In this document: piece after piece, positions 40,601 to 50,384 of the stretch | How positions within the stretch are numbered: position 1 is the first letter of the stretch | How the letters are laid out: each line of letters starts with the position of its first letter | Origin: Kalmanozyma brasiliensis GHG001 | Taxonomy: Eukaryota; Basidiomycota; Ustilaginomycetes; Ustilaginales | DNA length: 64,000 nucleotides | NCBI RefSeq assembly: GCF_000497045.1 | Contig: NW_015961959.1 | Span: 1 to 64,000, forward strand | Direction: 5' to 3' | Translations under genes and position numbers: made by a program | Notes under the pieces: model-generated | The model's database searches: none | What the model was told of the DNA's origin: nothing | The model's input: the letters and a program-made list of their open reading frames with translations, nothing else

Positions 40601-40797
40601 AGAAGCTGGCGCGCGCCTCGGCACTCGAAGTCGAGTTCGCTAGACTGTGGACGTGCTGCCAACGATGTCAGGGGTCCTTGTCGCAGGACGTGCTGTGCAC
40701 AAACAAGGACTGCCCCATCTTCTTCAAGAGGAAGCGCGCGCAGAAGGATGTCGAGGACGCGGTCCACGTAGTGCAGCGCTTCGATACGGCGTGGTGA
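37624..40797 (+). CDS. POL3: DNA polymerase delta catalytic subunit
   Basis: This is the lagging-strand replicative polymerase with 3'-5' proofreading activity. The intronless frame from the ATG at 37624 gives 1057 residues. The exonuclease motifs are FDIECAGRKG (Exo I), YNIANFDFPYL (Exo II) and YCLKDAYLPQRL (Exo III). The polymerase motifs are DFASLYPSVMMAHNL (A), KISANSVYGFTG (B) and YGDTDSV (C). The C-terminal metal sites are CLGCRTPLK...CKNC (CysA) and CCQRC...CTNKDC (CysB, the Fe-S site that binds the B subunit). All catalytic acidic residues appear intact. A 526-codon antisense frame inside it is a shadow. Confidence 0.98.
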   Translation: MAPVSTSTISHPSAGPSSSKRRIDEPHQSAFTDTLKRLKEEADSNQEVDDQALWPRPYLEPLDVDNDAVTFQQIDIEEHQAVGQPPAIRMYGVTAEGHSVCAHIHGFLPYFYIHAPRGFTANTCNDFINHLNVLFGGRTVHKAEIVSKKSLMGYAGQENVAFIKLTISDLRSVPRIRGSFERGEIGFRDLFTPGDACLTYENIAYTLRFMIDLKIVGMNWIRVQAANYKLRPDSQKISHCQIELDCSCDAIVSHAPDDDWSKIAPLRILSFDIECAGRKGVFPEPSVDPVIQIANMVTRQGESTPFVKNVFTLNTCSHIVGSQVLSFNKEIDMLEAWTKFVQEVDPDVVIGYNIANFDFPYLLDRAKALKSTKFAYLGRERGVRTEAKDTHFSSKAYGTRDSKNTELQGRLQLDMLQVMQRDYKLRSYSLNSVSFEFLGEQKEDVHHSLITELQNAGPESRRRLAVYCLKDAYLPQRLMDKLMCFINYIEMARVTGVPFNYLLSRGQQIKVVSQLFRKANEDNYLVPAYKGEGTEDQYEGATVLEPKAGYYDRPITTLDFASLYPSVMMAHNLCYTTLLDKKTIDRLELKQDDDYVITPNNNYFATKKLRKGLLPTVLENLLAARKRAKADLKKETDPFKRAVLDGRQLALKISANSVYGFTGATIGKLPCLEISMSTTAYGRQMIDQTKAYVERHYTIANGYDHDAEVVYGDTDSVMIKFGTPDLAKAMELGAEAAGLVSKTFVDPIKLEFEKVYFPYLLISKKRYAGLYWTKTEKYDKMDTKGIETVRRDNCRLVQTVIDTCLRKMLIDRDVKGAEEYAKNIISDLLQNKVDMSQLVITKALAKADYAAKQAHVELAERMRKRDAGSAPALGDRVAYVIVKAAKGAAAYERSEDPIYVLDHNIPIDTRYYLENQLSKPLLRIFEPIMGPKANTMLTGEHTRVVQVATSNVGALMKFAVKTVQCLGCRTPLKDQNMPVCKNCRPKVAQLYHEKLARASALEVEFARLWTCCQRCQGSLSQDVLCTNKDCPIFFKRKRAQKDVEDAVHVVQRFDTAW

Positions 40798-42031
40798 ATG
40801 CAACTTTGTCATTTCCGCGGATCAAGTGTGTGAACTCGACCGCCCGGCGCGCCCAGCGGGCGCCAAGATGAGCTTACGAAGTCGTTCCTCCCCAGTGGCA
40901 GCCCAACCAAAGACTTGAAGTTGTGCATGAAGGCTTTGCGACGCCTAAACTCTCGCGGACCGGATAGTAACAGTCTGGTAGAGCGGGCCTCTGCCGTGCC
41001 ATGCAAAGTGTCACCCTCGAGCCACGGTCCGGAAAAGTCAGCATGCTTTTGCGGAAGCGTGCAGATGGCCGCGGAGCCTAATTTTACGGTCGTCATGCAT
41101 TGCTACTGGTACGCCACACCTTCATTTCAGAGCCAAACCCCCTCTCGGAAATGACCGCGAACGCTCGACCTATGTCCAACATCGAACCATCCCTCCAGGG
41201 TCGGCCTTGGGCTACGCTTCGTTCGCTCTAAGCGCTCTGGAGCTGTCAAAACCAGAAAGCCGACGGAAGCCAAGACTTTTTCCTATGGCTGGCGCCACAT
41301 GCGTGCGAGCGCAAGCTCGTCGGACAAAGGCGAAGACGGTGTTGTCTCGGTCTTTGTGCAACTTCATTTGGCAAGATTGCCGACTCGCTTGTTGGCAGAC
41401 TGTCCACCGGCGCTGGACAAAAGGACAAAGGGACAAGGGACGGACGGGATCTCGTCTTTCGTCGTGTAACGGTGTGCAGCACGCAGGTGACGCACAAAAG
41501 GTTGGATGCGCCCGAAGCGCTCACCCCGAACAATGGGTCGGCTGCAGAGCATGTTCCGCGACCCGTCTACCGAGCCGCGCACAATAGGCTCATCGCTGAG
41601 GCTAATGAAGCGACGAGGTTCCAACCCAGCGGTACCGCTGACAGGCGTCTTCATGCGCGCGCACTGTTAGCCTCTACTCTGCGGTACGGGCGCTAGGAAG
41701 TTTGAATAGGCTTAGATTCGGTCCGGTGGCAGAGACGTCCGCCTCACTTCAGCCGGCTGGGGTGACTCTTGACGCTCGACTCTTCTTGGCAAGCTGAGAC
41801 TCTCCGTGAGAAAGCCACGGAGGTGAGGGAAGGGCAACGAGTGCGCCTCATTTGGGGCCGGCTGGCTGGCTGGGTTCTTTGTTCGTGTGGTCTACTGAGC
41901 GCGCCTCGTGTACGTGTATAAAGAGCGAAGGTTCGATGCTCGTCCTGACAGGTCCTTGCCTTGACAGACTCCCGTTTGACGTCCCTCCGCCATACCGCAC
42001 CACTCTGAACCCGCACGCAACTCGGAGCACC
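40798..42031. other. 1.2 kb intergenic region before the Zn2Cys6 gene
   Basis: No coding frame here looks real and no tRNA or repeat was recognised. The clearest element is a TATA-like GTATAAAG near 41916-41923. The long upstream region would suit a regulated transcription factor gene. Confidence 0.5.
41916..41923 (+). promoter_or_regulatory. TATA-like box of the Zn2Cys6 gene
   Basis: GTATAAAG lies about 110 bp upstream of the preferred ATG (42032). It argues against the longer frame that would begin before or near it. Confidence 0.5.
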
Positions 42032-43156
42032 ATGTGCTTCCCTACCGTCTCCGACCACACCCCTTCGGCCGAGAGCAGCGCCTCCTCCGCTTCCCAGTCC
42101 TTCCCCTCCTTGACACCACACTCCTCCAGCACGTCCTCCCAGCAAGTCTACTCGGAAGGCTCCATCCGCAAGCGTACTCAACGCGCATGCGAAGTCTGTC
42201 GTCGCAAAAAGGTCAAGTGCAACGGCCAGAAGCCGTGCAACCAGTGCATCGCCTTTGCCGAAGAATGCAACTATGTCGACGTCAAGGACCGTTCGGCGTA
42301 CAGTAGGAGGTATGTCGAGTCTCTCGAGGCGCGCATTGTCGATCTGGAGAGCAACCAGGTGCAGCTGCAGAGGAATCAGGACGTACTCTACCAGATGGTG
42401 ACGGGTGGGACACCGATCACGGGTGGATCGCTGCCCACGCAGGTCGTGCCTGGTCAGCAGGCGCAATTCGGAGTGCTGAGGCGGGCGAGTGATCCCGGGA
42501 CTAGCGGTTCGGGTGGCTGGACGGACGGGCGAGTTCAACGCACCTCGCAGCTGCAGCTCACTCCGATCGACGATGGCGCTCGATTCCAGCCTCAACAGCC
42601 GATGGATTTGACCTCGCTGTCCGCCATGACCCTCGCGTCGGGTGCATCTGGATCCAGCGTCGGCTCTGTCCAGGACAACCATTCTACAGCGTCATCGGCA
42701 GCCTTGGCGCCGGTCTACAAGTCCGAGCCTGAGCCGATGATGGAGCGGCAATCACAGCGAGTGTCAACCATGGCTACGCACGGTGCATCAGCCCGTATGA
42801 TGTCTAACAAGAGGTTCCGCGCTGCCACCATAACGCACAATCCCTCGCCGTATGCTGTTTCTTCAAGATCGAGACCAGAGACTGCGCCTTCGACAGTGGC
42901 ACATGCTGCTCATGCCACGTTCGCATTTGGCGCGGCAGCTGGCACGCCGGAGCAGTGGACAAGGCCAAGCGCTTCTAGCATCTCTCCCGAACTCGCACTT
43001 TTCGCATCGCCGTCGAACCAGCAGCAGCAACCGCCCACTCAAACAGGCCAGATGCAGCCGCAACAGCAGCTCGACCTCAACCTCCAACAGCAGAATCTCA
43101 CGGCAGGCCTCATCGACCAGATTATCCACGATCAACCCGCACGGCAGGCTCCGTGA
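42032..43156 (+). CDS. Short Zn2Cys6 transcription factor
   Basis: A fungal Gal4-type regulator with 374 residues. The cluster CEVCRRKKVKC...CNQC...C has spacing C-x2-C-x6-C-x5-C-x2-C-x6-C at about residues 53-80. It is followed by a linker and a coiled-coil-like segment (YVESLEARIVDLESNQVQLQ) suitable for dimerisation. The rest is Ser/Gln-rich, and the last 60 residues carry glutamine-rich runs. The usual fungal-specific middle homology domain is absent, so the protein is much shorter than most of its class. The start at 42032 is chosen because of the TATA-like box about 110 bp upstream; in-frame ATGs lie further upstream. Target genes are unknown. It converges on the HMG-box gene with 79 bp between the stops. 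Confidence 0.85.
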   Translation: MCFPTVSDHTPSAESSASSASQSFPSLTPHSSSTSSQQVYSEGSIRKRTQRACEVCRRKKVKCNGQKPCNQCIAFAEECNYVDVKDRSAYSRRYVESLEARIVDLESNQVQLQRNQDVLYQMVTGGTPITGGSLPTQVVPGQQAQFGVLRRASDPGTSGSGGWTDGRVQRTSQLQLTPIDDGARFQPQQPMDLTSLSAMTLASGASGSSVGSVQDNHSTASSAALAPVYKSEPEPMMERQSQRVSTMATHGASARMMSNKRFRAATITHNPSPYAVSSRSRPETAPSTVAHAAHATFAFGAAAGTPEQWTRPSASSISPELALFASPSNQQQQPPTQTGQMQPQQQLDLNLQQQNLTAGLIDQIIHDQPARQAP

Positions 43157-43235
43157 ACTTTTCATATGCAATACAAGCTTCCGTCATCACTCAAGCTCAA
43201 ACAGGTCTGAATGTTGCATTGCAAGCCACGTGAAA

Positions 43236-45443
43236 CTAGGACGGCGGACCGGAGGTGGAAGGCGAGGTGCGGTGCGTGACACGAGCCACTTTGGCCTTGA
43301 GCGAGCTGAGCTGGTTGGCTTTCCAGCTGCGGAGTGTTTGGTGTAGGCCCGCTTGGGTGGTTGTTGGTTGCGAGGGGGGTTGTACCGGCTCGATGGGAGC
43401 GATTGTGGACGGTGCTGGCTGAGACAGTGGCTCTTGAGTAGGGTCGATGTTGGGATCGTCCGCCTCGGCGTGTGTCTGTGAGCCAGACGCTATCGGCGCT
43501 GAGAGCGGAAGCAACGCGGTGCCATCGTGTGTGTGTGAGCCACATTCACCCTGGATGCCGGGCTGCAAGGGATGCATCATCTGCATCAGCAGCTGGTCGA
43601 GCGCACGTCTCTGTCGCGTCTCCTCATCGACCTCCCCACCCTGTCCGCTGATCGCGCCCTGGCCGACCAGCTGACCGTCGAAATCATACACGTTACCCTG
43701 CACCTGACCTGCTTCATTGGGGTCAGAAAGCGCTACAAAGGCCGAATTGGACGCGTTGATATCGTAGTACGGTGCCGGCGGAGCGTCTGTGTAGCTCGTC
43801 GAGGAATCGATGGCGGAGAAAGAATTACCAGGCTGAGCGTATGCAGCGTCGTAGCCTGCCGCAGTCGCGTGTTGAGGCTGGGCGTAGTCGAGCCAGCAAG
43901 GTTCAGGCGGGACCCAGTCACCAAGTCCCCCATAAGCCTGAGCAACGGCTGGGCCCATGTGCAGGTTGACGCTGTGTCCGGGCTGCTCCGGGCACGGCTG
44001 ACCTTGGTATATGGGGTAGAGGTCGGGGTACGTCTGAGCTTGATGTGACGGGTACTGGTCTGGATATGTCTGATCTTGATGATGTGTGGGGTATTGATCT
44101 GGATACGTCTGAGTTTCATGGGTTGCTTGATGTGTTGGGTTTTGGTCGGAGGAGACGTTGCTCTTCTGCGAGCTGGAAGGGGCGGTCGTGTAGGAGGTCT
44201 GACTGGAAATGCCGCTTGCAGGGTCCTGGGTGTACGGCTCGTATGTCGAGCTGGCTGTCGAGCTCCAGAGATCAGGCTGCTCGAGCTTCAAAGCAGGTTG
44301 ACTTGATGACGGATGATCGGATGCGAGGTCTTCCTTGATCAATGAAGAGGGAAGCTCCGGGTCCAGCACGGGTGCGAGACCCCTCATGACCAGTGAGGCT
44401 TGCAGGAACGCGCGTCTCTCGGGCGGCAGCGCGCCCTTGACCGCTTCGAAGAGGCTGCACTTCGGCTTGGTGTAGCCCGGTCCGGTTGGAGTGGCTGGCT
44501 CGTCGGTGGTAATGGCCTGACCGATGGGAATCGGCGGTGCTGGAAGAGGAGCGAGAAAGACTTGCGGTGCACGGAGATGCTGTGGAACGAGCGTGTCGAA
44601 CGAGTTGTGCGTCGAGGCGGCATATGCCAAGTGTCCATCGAGCGACCTACGCGCAGGCGAGGTTGCAGTGCGCATCGAAGAAGTCGGGATCTGACCCGTG
44701 GGGCCATAGGATAAAGACTCTGAGAGGAAACTGGCCTGTGGATCGTCCGGCGTGTAGAGGAGGACCGGCGCATGATCTTGAGACATTCGATGAGCGTGAT
44801 GCGCAGTGGGAGAGACTGGAGCTGTTGATGATGCGCGGCGATGGCGAGTAGTCGAGTAGGGAGACGCTTTAGACCGCGCTCCATCGAGCGAAGCTCTCTT
44901 CCGGCCACTTCCAGAGCCAGAGCCCGACAAGGGACCGCTGATGTCGCCGGGCGAAAAGTCGGTGTTCTCTCGCTTCTCGGGTGTGTGATCCGCGGTCGAA
45001 GGCCCGACATCCTGGCTTAGGCACTTTTTGACGTTCGCAGGCTTGAAGCGGTACTCGGGGTATCTCTCTGCGTGTTCTCTTGCTGCTTGATGCGCCTTTT
45101 CGTAGAAGGTGGCCTTGACGTCGGCTGCCTCGTTGCGCCACAGCTCGCCAATAACTTTGCTCAGACGGCGCTGGTGATCGAGCTTGTCGAGACCAGTATC
45201 TGTCGCAGCCGAATTGTTCTTCTGGCCTTTGAGCTCGCGCATCTTGTGGGATCGATAGAGAATGAAAGCGTTTGGCGGGCGAGGGATCTTGCGTAACACA
45301 GTGGGAGGAGCCGAAGGAGGTGGTGGAGGAGGAATCTCGGCTGGCAGCTCAGCGAGGCTCTTGGAGCGAGCACGAGCTTTGCCGCGAGGCTTCGAAGGGC
45401 TTGCCTTGCCGGTGCCATGGTGGGTCTGAAGGTTGGCGTCCAT
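43236..45443 (-). CDS. HMG-box (MATA-type) transcription factor
   Basis: The 735-residue intronless protein starts at the ATG at 45443. The HMG box lies at about residues 50-140: KIPRPPNAFILYRSHKM, then LSKVIGELWRNE, KATFYEKAHQAAREHAERYPEYRFKP. This is the MATA/Ste11/Prf1 sequence-specific type rather than the architectural type. An insertion (KGQKNNSAATDTGLDKLDHQ) lengthens the loop between helices 1 and 2. Most of the remainder is Ser/Pro/Gln-rich. About residues 434-494 hold four imperfect tandem copies of a QTYPDQYPTHQ-like unit. Smut fungi have several such HMG regulators, including Prf1 and Rop1. I cannot say which, if either, this matches, because the box sits nearer the N terminus than I would expect for Prf1. 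Confidence 0.85.
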   Translation of the reverse strand: MDANLQTHHGTGKASPSKPRGKARARSKSLAELPAEIPPPPPPSAPPTVLRKIPRPPNAFILYRSHKMRELKGQKNNSAATDTGLDKLDHQRRLSKVIGELWRNEAADVKATFYEKAHQAAREHAERYPEYRFKPANVKKCLSQDVGPSTADHTPEKRENTDFSPGDISGPLSGSGSGSGRKRASLDGARSKASPYSTTRHRRASSTAPVSPTAHHAHRMSQDHAPVLLYTPDDPQASFLSESLSYGPTGQIPTSSMRTATSPARRSLDGHLAYAASTHNSFDTLVPQHLRAPQVFLAPLPAPPIPIGQAITTDEPATPTGPGYTKPKCSLFEAVKGALPPERRAFLQASLVMRGLAPVLDPELPSSLIKEDLASDHPSSSQPALKLEQPDLWSSTASSTYEPYTQDPASGISSQTSYTTAPSSSQKSNVSSDQNPTHQATHETQTYPDQYPTHHQDQTYPDQYPSHQAQTYPDLYPIYQGQPCPEQPGHSVNLHMGPAVAQAYGGLGDWVPPEPCWLDYAQPQHATAAGYDAAYAQPGNSFSAIDSSTSYTDAPPAPYYDINASNSAFVALSDPNEAGQVQGNVYDFDGQLVGQGAISGQGGEVDEETRQRRALDQLLMQMMHPLQPGIQGECGSHTHDGTALLPLSAPIASGSQTHAEADDPNIDPTQEPLSQPAPSTIAPIEPVQPPSQPTTTQAGLHQTLRSWKANQLSSLKAKVARVTHRTSPSTSGPPS
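43960..44140 (-). repeat. Coding tandem repeat (QTYPDQYP unit) in the HMG-box gene
   Basis: Four imperfect copies of a unit of about 36-39 bp encode QTYPDQYPTH, QTYPDQYPSH, QTYPDLYPIY and a degenerate QPCPEQPGH. The unit length is a multiple of three, so expansion or loss keeps the frame. Confidence 0.75.
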
Positions 45444-46621
45444 CTCGAAAGAAGTGAAGATGTCGAAAGTGCAGCTTTTTTGGCGAGCAAAGAGGCGCTG
45501 GGGTATAAGTGTGCGAAGGTGAGGACGAAGAGAAGACGGAGACGAGGCGATGCGTGACCAGAGATTAGAGTTGGAGTGATCGTGACGAGTCAGGACGTGT
45601 CAGGCGTGGGAACTGGCGATGTGTGGGGCCAATGACTTTTCTCGTTCAGCGCGATGAGGCTGGCTGTCCATGAAGGAAAGAAGGACCAGGTCGAGGGGCG
45701 GACAGCTGCAAGGGCTTCAGTTCCGCACCTGACAGCTGAACCGTGCTCTCTCTGAGGCGGTCGCGGACCATTGAGACTTGCGGGAATGCAAAAAGCAGAT
45801 TGTGCGGGAAAGATGCTGAGTCGAAGCGAAAGAATGCGAAATGGGGTGGGCGCTGCGATTATGCTCTGGACGGCACGCAAATGAAGTCGTCCGCAGATCC
45901 AGCTGAGCCCACCTTTTTGTTGCAGCGAGGCTGCGCCGAGCGTTCAGCGCTGCAATTGATCGGCAGGATACCTAATGCTAATGTCGACCCCACTACGACA
46001 AAGCAGATCTGCATTTGAACGCTGAGCTTGACTGCCTGTATGCCGATGCTACCTGGTTCGTAAGAGTTGGTCAATGGAAGAAGTGAGACGACAAGCACAT
46101 CAACAAACAACAAATGACTGCCCAAACCATTGACGGACAAGCTTAAATTGTGACGAACAAAGGGAGCCAAAGGGTCCAGATGCCAATGTCACACTGCATG
46201 CAGCACCTGCATGAGACGGTGGGGCATTCCATTGTGCGTTGACGCCCAAGAACAAAGGGGCATCCTCAGACTCCGATGTCAGCCAAAGACATCCATCCGG
46301 CTTGATGACGGTGAGAAGTCGTCTACGACATCATGACCCACATCTTGAAGTGCTCTCCGCATATGACTCTCTCGCAACGACGTCAAGTAGATGTCGTTTT
46401 GGTGTCGCCATGGCGACACAATCTCAAAAAACCATGCCAGACGGGACGAACCTGACCGAGTCAGGTTGAGCATACTGCACGCTGATGAACCAAACCTTGA
46501 AATCGCATCCGCCGACTAGTCTTGAGTGAGCTGCGCAGCGCAGAAAAAGGACAAGTAGACATCCTTTCTGTGTGTATCTTTCTTTCCCCTCCTCATCATC
46601 TTCTACACATTTTTGCCCGTC
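45444..46621. other. 1.2 kb divergent intergenic region
   Basis: Lies between the HMG-box gene (-) and the JmjC/cupin-like gene (+). Several short frames exist, none credible. No tRNA, repeat or obvious RNA structure was recognised. Confidence 0.45.
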
Positions 46622-47710
46622 ATGAGCACTCTTCGCCTTGATTGGGACGCCCTTCGGGGCATGTCGCACTTTGACGATGCCTCGGCCATCATCGACTTTG
46701 CCGAGTCACATCGGGACGCGGGCACGGGGCGGCTGACACCGTCTGCTCCGGTCGAGGGGCGGCTGCTTGAGCGTCTGTTTTCTTCGGCGCCGACGAAGCA
46801 GCATTTGTTGGCGGAGCTTACAGGCGACGAGGTGTACTACTGGTCCAGTGCCACGCTCGCTGTGGTCTCGGCGGGGACGTACTCAACGTTCATGCCCAAG
46901 CTGTCGGGGCCAGCGCGGTCGCCGCGAGGGCGCACATACGTGCCTTGGTCCGCCGAGCAGTGGAAGGCGCTGGTGAACGACCGTGGGCTGAAGTCGTGCA
47001 AGCCTCAGAAGGTGACGCCGGCGCTGTTCCCGAACTTGGCCCTCTCGCCCTCGGCCGTCTTTGATCCCTCCCGCTCCGTCGGCATGGACAACCCCGGCGC
47101 GGTCTACCCGGCGATCGTGAGCTGCCTCAAGTCGCACGTCTCGGTCGTCGTCAGAGGAGCCACGCTCTTCATCACGTGGCCCAAGACCCAGAAAAACCTC
47201 GAGGCGGTGCAGGACTGGCAGATGCTCGACACGCCCACTTGGCCTGCTCTTCTCCATCTCGTGCGCCACGAGCTCGAAGACCCTCGGTTCAATTATCTGA
47301 CCGAGGGCGAGGCGATCTACAAGGCGCCTGGACAGACGCACATGACGCTCAGTCCGAAGGAGGCCGCAGTGTACTGCATCGACGCAGTGAATCCGAGTCC
47401 CGCAGAGTGGAAGGACACTTTGTCTGCCTACGAATGGAGCTTGGACCACTACAAAAAACTTTCGAGGGAGAAGGAGCAGGAGGCCAGACAGGATGCGATC
47501 GTGGAGCTGGAGACCGCGTTGAGGCTGTGGCAACAAGTCAAGGGGCTGCCGAAGAAGAGGACGAAGGACACGACTTCTGAGCGGGAGTTGAACAAGTCCA
47601 TCGACAGGCAGAAGGAGGGTCTTCGGCAGATGCGCGCAAAGCCACGACGACGCGCAGCGCCAACTCAGGCGGCCCCTTCCTCAAGCAAGCGCACCAGACG
47701 CAGCAAATAG
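46622..47710 (+). CDS. Uncharacterised protein, possibly a degenerate JmjC/cupin domain
   Basis: The 362-residue protein begins with ATG at 46622 (MSTLRLDWDALRG). I do not recognise a firm family. The middle part (HVSVVVRGATLFITWPKTQKNLE, then DPRFNYLTEGEAIYKAPGQTHMTLSPKEAAVYC) has the rhythm of fungal JmjC-like cupins. In those, a strand ends in a WPPT-like turn and a later GDALYxPPGxxH strand follows. The HxD iron ligands are not visible, so enzyme activity is doubtful. The C-terminal 90 residues are Lys/Arg-rich with a coiled-coil segment and end KRTRRSK, a likely nuclear signal. Its 3' end is only 40 bp from the stop of the convergent trehalase gene. Confidence 0.5.
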   Translation: MSTLRLDWDALRGMSHFDDASAIIDFAESHRDAGTGRLTPSAPVEGRLLERLFSSAPTKQHLLAELTGDEVYYWSSATLAVVSAGTYSTFMPKLSGPARSPRGRTYVPWSAEQWKALVNDRGLKSCKPQKVTPALFPNLALSPSAVFDPSRSVGMDNPGAVYPAIVSCLKSHVSVVVRGATLFITWPKTQKNLEAVQDWQMLDTPTWPALLHLVRHELEDPRFNYLTEGEAIYKAPGQTHMTLSPKEAAVYCIDAVNPSPAEWKDTLSAYEWSLDHYKKLSREKEQEARQDAIVELETALRLWQQVKGLPKKRTKDTTSERELNKSIDRQKEGLRQMRAKPRRRAAPTQAAPSSSKRTRRSK

Positions 47711-47750
47711 CAAACGACTCTGTGTTCTTCCTTTTCCTTCATCAGAACTA

Positions 47751-50384
47751 CTAATGACGACGAACATTAAAGAACTCGTCCGGGTGCTGAAGTGCTGCCA
47801 CCGCTCTGCGCTGGTGGGTGGTGAGGAACGTGAGTCCGACTTGGAAGCTCGAGTTCATCCAACCGAATCCTTCCCTAGGCACGCACTTGAAGTCGATGCC
47901 CTGATTGCCGTACTCGGCGTCCACCATGTGGGACAGGTTGACGGCGTCGAACTTCTCCGGCACGGTGCCGTTGAAGTCGACGAAGGCGAGCGTCATCATG
48001 TACAGCCACCTGTACGCGAGACGTCTTGCCTCCTCAAGATAGCCGTATCGCTCGAGTCCGACCCAGGCGAGCACGTTGTGCGGGGGCCAGGCGTATGGCC
48101 AGTCCCACTGTCGGTTGGGTCGGTCGATCGAGATCTTTCCCCTCGAGTCTTCCGTGCCGGAAACGAGACCGCCCTGCTCCTCGAAGCGCCGGAGCGACTT
48201 GCTGACCAGCTTGGCGGCTTGGTCTTCGGACGCCATACCAGCCCACATGGCCCAGAAGGACGTGACACTCTCATAGACGATGTTCTCCTCGAGGCGAGTG
48301 TCGTAGTCAAAGTAGAGGCCCATGCCGTCGTTCCACATGTACTTGTCCACCTGCGCCTTGCGGTGGGCGGCACGAGCGAACCATTCGGCGCTTGTCTGCG
48401 GCGTCTCGATGGAGCGAGAGGGCTGTGATGGGCCCTGGCCGTCTTTGAGCAGCGATGGCGGGAGAGGGCCGTGCAACGGAAAGTCGTCCTCGAGCACCAG
48501 GTGGTCGTCGAAGACCTCGCGGATGGCGGTGGCAATGTCGATCTCGTACTTGTAGAGCAAGGCGTTGAGGTCGATGGTGGCGAGGTCGGCACACTTGCGC
48601 TCGAAGCGGTACGTGGTGTCGTGACCCGACTCGCGAACGGCGCGATCGTGCATAAAGTAGGTGTCGAGCTCAGGCTCCTTGATCTCGCCGTGGTTGTACT
48701 TGCGCGTGAACTCGTTGACGCTGCAGCCGTGCTTCTCAGCGTAAGGGCGGAGGATGTGGGTGAAATGCGAAGCCTCCGTCTCGGGCGGGACCCCGAGACC
48801 CTCGGGTCGGTAGCGCGAGAGCCAGGTCTTGTCGTCGAAGCGTGGCTTGCTCATCCAGACGGTGTGGTACTCCTTGATGGCAGCCTGGATGGCTTTGCGC
48901 AGCCACTCCTTGTTGTCAGCCTCGTTGGCGGGGTCGAGTCGAGAGTAGACCTGGAGGGCCATGTCGGTGAGGAAGGGAGGCTGAGCTCGCATGAGGTAGT
49001 AGGTGCGGTTGCCGTTGAGGATCTTGCCGTAGTGCTTGATCTCAAAGATGAAATGGTCGACGGTGCCCTTGGCAAGATCGATCATGTTGTCGACGACGAG
49101 ACCGAGCGAGATGAAGTAGCTGTCCCAGTTGTAGAGTTCGTTGAAGCGGGCGCCAGGCACGACGAACGGAACGCCTTTGAGACCCTTCTTCTCGCCGGTG
49201 GTGGGATCGATGTCGTCGCGCATGGCGAGGGCAAGCAGACCGGGTTTATCGTTGAGATCGCGGGTGTATTCGGCGGTGATGTTCTGTGGTAGCGATTCTA
49301 CGGTGAGGTTGAGGGCAGGACGCTCTTCGGCTACCTTTTGATAGTACTGAAGCATCTCGGTCTCGGAAGCAGGAACGTAGATGCGTGGATTCTGGGACTT
49401 GCTGCGATTCTTGGGGTCCGACAGGATGGCGTCGAGGCCGTCGCCGTCGATACGACGGGTGAGGTTGTGCCAGAAGGTCTGGGTGATCATACGAGAGAGA
49501 CGGTCGACGGGGTTCTCGGTGAGACGCGATTCGTCGAGCACGATACGCTTGCGGCCGTGCTCACGGGCGAGAGCGAGTTCTTGGAGGAGATTGGAAAGCA
49601 TATAGGTACCACGGATGTCGAAGCCTTTGTAGCCGTTGGAAGTAGCAGTGCCGAGAGTGAGTACCTTGGGACCACTGTCGGTGATGCAGATCTGAAAGTT
49701 GCCGTCGGTGTCCTCTTGCTCGAGCACAAGGCGCATGGTCTCTTCGACATCGACGATGAAGCGGCGAGGGGCGTGCTGAACAGCGTCATGGCTCATACGT
49801 CGCGAGAGAATGACGGGATCGTCGTTCATGCGCTGGGGGCGACGCTTCTGCTGACCCATGGAGTAGGTGCGAACGATGCCACGGGCGCGCTGCATGACGC
49901 GTTGCTTGTCGTCGTCCGTGTCGTGGTGGGCGCTTTGGCCAAAGGTGTTGTTGAAGCTGGAAGAGCTCCTGCTGAGGCTGCCTGACAGGAGAGTGGCTTT
50001 GTCTTGATCTTCGCCGTACGCTTGATCGGCGTCGGGGAGATCGCCATTGTGAGGAGTGTACTTGGCACCACCGGCGGGGGTGAGAGCGCCAGGGATGGCA
50101 GTGGCCGTTGCTGAGCCAGACTGGCCGTTGGAACGAGGACCTGCTTCAGCTCGAGGGGTGATGGCCCCGTTACTTGCACTGCCAGACTGGACACTGTTCT
50201 TACGGAACGAAGGAAGTTCGGTGGTGCTGTCGTCGGAGAGCGCGCTGTTGCTCATGCTGAGCTTTCGCATGTGCTGAGCAAGCGAACGAAGCTGGGCGCG
50301 TTGATCCGCTGAGACATGTTCGTCGTAGTAGCCAGGCGTATCCTGGTTCTTTGTGAATGGATTTGAGGGGCGACGAGCCGACAT
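47751..50384 (-). CDS. NTH1: Neutral (cytosolic) trehalase
   Basis: This hydrolyses trehalose to two glucose during recovery from stress or germination. The 877-residue GH37 protein starts at the ATG at 50384. The N-terminal regulatory region holds PKA-type sites ([14 protein letters not shown]) and a calcium-binding loop [12 protein letters not shown], as in yeast Nth1 regulated by PKA and 14-3-3. Catalytic-domain signatures are [15 protein letters not shown] (the usual second Gly is Ala here; yeast also varies there) and [12 protein letters not shown]. The gene is intronless and divergent from the eIF2-alpha gene. Confidence 0.96.
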   Translation of the reverse strand: MSARRPSNPFTKNQDTPGYYDEHVSADQRAQLRSLAQHMRKLSMSNSALSDDSTTELPSFRKNSVQSGSASNGAITPRAEAGPRSNGQSGSATATAIPGALTPAGGAKYTPHNGDLPDADQAYGEDQDKATLLSGSLSRSSSSFNNTFGQSAHHDTDDDKQRVMQRARGIVRTYSMGQQKRRPQRMNDDPVILSRRMSHDAVQHAPRRFIVDVEETMRLVLEQEDTDGNFQICITDSGPKVLTLGTATSNGYKGFDIRGTYMLSNLLQELALAREHGRKRIVLDESRLTENPVDRLSRMITQTFWHNLTRRIDGDGLDAILSDPKNRSKSQNPRIYVPASETEMLQYYQKVAEERPALNLTVESLPQNITAEYTRDLNDKPGLLALAMRDDIDPTTGEKKGLKGVPFVVPGARFNELYNWDSYFISLGLVVDNMIDLAKGTVDHFIFEIKHYGKILNGNRTYYLMRAQPPFLTDMALQVYSRLDPANEADNKEWLRKAIQAAIKEYHTVWMSKPRFDDKTWLSRYRPEGLGVPPETEASHFTHILRPYAEKHGCSVNEFTRKYNHGEIKEPELDTYFMHDRAVRESGHDTTYRFERKCADLATIDLNALLYKYEIDIATAIREVFDDHLVLEDDFPLHGPLPPSLLKDGQGPSQPSRSIETPQTSAEWFARAAHRKAQVDKYMWNDGMGLYFDYDTRLEENIVYESVTSFWAMWAGMASEDQAAKLVSKSLRRFEEQGGLVSGTEDSRGKISIDRPNRQWDWPYAWPPHNVLAWVGLERYGYLEEARRLAYRWLYMMTLAFVDFNGTVPEKFDAVNLSHMVDAEYGNQGIDFKCVPREGFGWMNSSFQVGLTFLTTHQRRAVAALQHPDEFFNVRRH

